From the NCBI GenBank assembly GCA_021298045.1, contig JAJTHY010000015.1:1-13703 (forward strand): 13,703 bases of DNA. Reading direction: 5' to 3'. The DNA comes from Candidatus Jidaibacter sp. (GTDB taxonomy: Bacteria; Pseudomonadota; Alphaproteobacteria; Rickettsiales; Midichloriaceae). Both the position numbers and the translations under genes were made by a program. Shown piece after piece: positions 13,261 through 13,703 of the stretch. Every line of letters begins with the position of its first letter. Position 1 is the first letter of the stretch. Under the pieces are notes generated by a model. That model saw only the letters and a list, made by a program, of their open reading frames with translations, did not search any database and was not told the origin of the DNA.

Positions 13261-13703
13261 ATGAGTAGTTTAGTTTCGAAGCTTCTGGGGTATTTTTCTT
13301 CTGATATGGCGATTGATCTGGGGACAGCAAATACATTGGTGTACGTTACAGGCAAGGGCATAGTGCTTAATGAGCCTTCGGTAGTTGCTTTGTTGAATGA
13401 CCGTGGAGTCATGGTGCCTTATGCATTTGGCAATCAAGCTAAAATGATGCTTGGTCGCACCCCTGCAGACATAAACGCAATCAGGCCACTTAAAGATGGG
13501 GTTATTGCGGACTTTAAAGGCGCCGAAGAGATGATTAAATATTTTATCAATGCGGTTCACAATAAAAAAGCATTTTTTGCGCGCCCTAGAGTTATAGTAT
13601 GTGTGCCATCTGGTTCCACACCTGTGGAGCGTAGAGCTATTCAGGATGCAGTGGAGAGTGCCGGCGCTCGTGAAGTTTACTTGATAGAAGAACCAATGGC
13701 TGC
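13261..13703 (+). CDS. mreB: Rod-shape determining protein MreB, 5' part
   Basis: MreB is the bacterial actin homologue that forms membrane-attached filaments directing lateral wall synthesis. Only the first 147 codons are present, and the gene continues past the window edge. The actin-fold phosphate-1 motif is DLGTANTLVYV (19-29), followed by LNEPSVVAL, IRPLKDGVIADF and VIVCVPSGSTPVERRAI, which contains the phosphate/connect region, and YLIEEPMAA at the cut. The short amphipathic N-terminus (MSSLVSKLLGYFSSD) suits membrane attachment and supports the ATG at 13261. mreB is expected to be full length, but this cannot be checked here. Confidence 0.96.
   Translation, partial: MSSLVSKLLGYFSSDMAIDLGTANTLVYVTGKGIVLNEPSVVALLNDRGVMVPYAFGNQAKMMLGRTPADINAIRPLKDGVIADFKGAEEMIKYFINAVHNKKAFFARPRVIVCVPSGSTPVERRAIQDAVESAGAREVYLIEEPMA

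Overview
The window looks like AT-rich chromosome from an intracellular alphaproteobacterium, most likely of the order Rickettsiales. Four things point there: a DMT-family carrier that closely resembles the Rickettsia S-adenosylmethionine transporter, an ankyrin-repeat protein, dispersed palindromic repeats of the kind scattered in rickettsial genomes, and housekeeping genes in short loosely packed clusters. A full-length flagellar gene, fliP, is unusual for the order. It would fit a Midichloriaceae-like or other flagellated lineage. The taxonomy is inferred from remembered family features, not from a search.

Layout. Positions 1-75 hold the tail of a dispersed palindromic repeat. parC (238-2415) and cysS (2420-3763) form a tight plus-strand pair. 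Next is a 459-base gene-free stretch containing a composite nested palindromic repeat (3891-4034) and a strong plus-strand terminator (4178-4218). An ankyrin-repeat gene (4223-4816) and hemD (4922-5608) follow on the minus strand. From 5709 to 7560 a plus-strand module holds one promoter and one gene of about 596 residues. Then come uvrD/pcrA (7574-9751), galU (9781-10674) and fliP (10702-11439) on the minus strand, spaced 27-29 bases apart like an operon. hup (11710-11985, minus) has its own bidirectional-looking terminator. sam (12285-13142, plus) has a clear promoter, and the 5' part of mreB (13261 to the window edge, plus) ends the window.

The most notable region is 5633-7650. The single gene there encodes a protein with a pentapeptide-repeat-like segment followed by a Cys/His/Asp arrangement resembling YopT-type (C58) papain-fold cysteine proteases, so it is a candidate host-directed effector. 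It lies between two 75-base direct repeats, 73/75 identical, that encode the last 24 residues of UvrD. One copy completes the intact uvrD. The other is a stranded remnant 24 bases upstream of hemD. The simplest reading is that uvrD and hemD were once adjacent and that a compact promoter-plus-gene cargo entered at the 3' end of uvrD while keeping uvrD whole.

The remaining genes serve core functions: chromosome decatenation (ParC), cysteinyl-tRNA synthesis (CysS), haem synthesis (HemD), DNA repair (UvrD), UDP-glucose supply (GalU), nucleoid structure (HU), SAM import (Sam), flagellar export (FliP) and cell shape (MreB).
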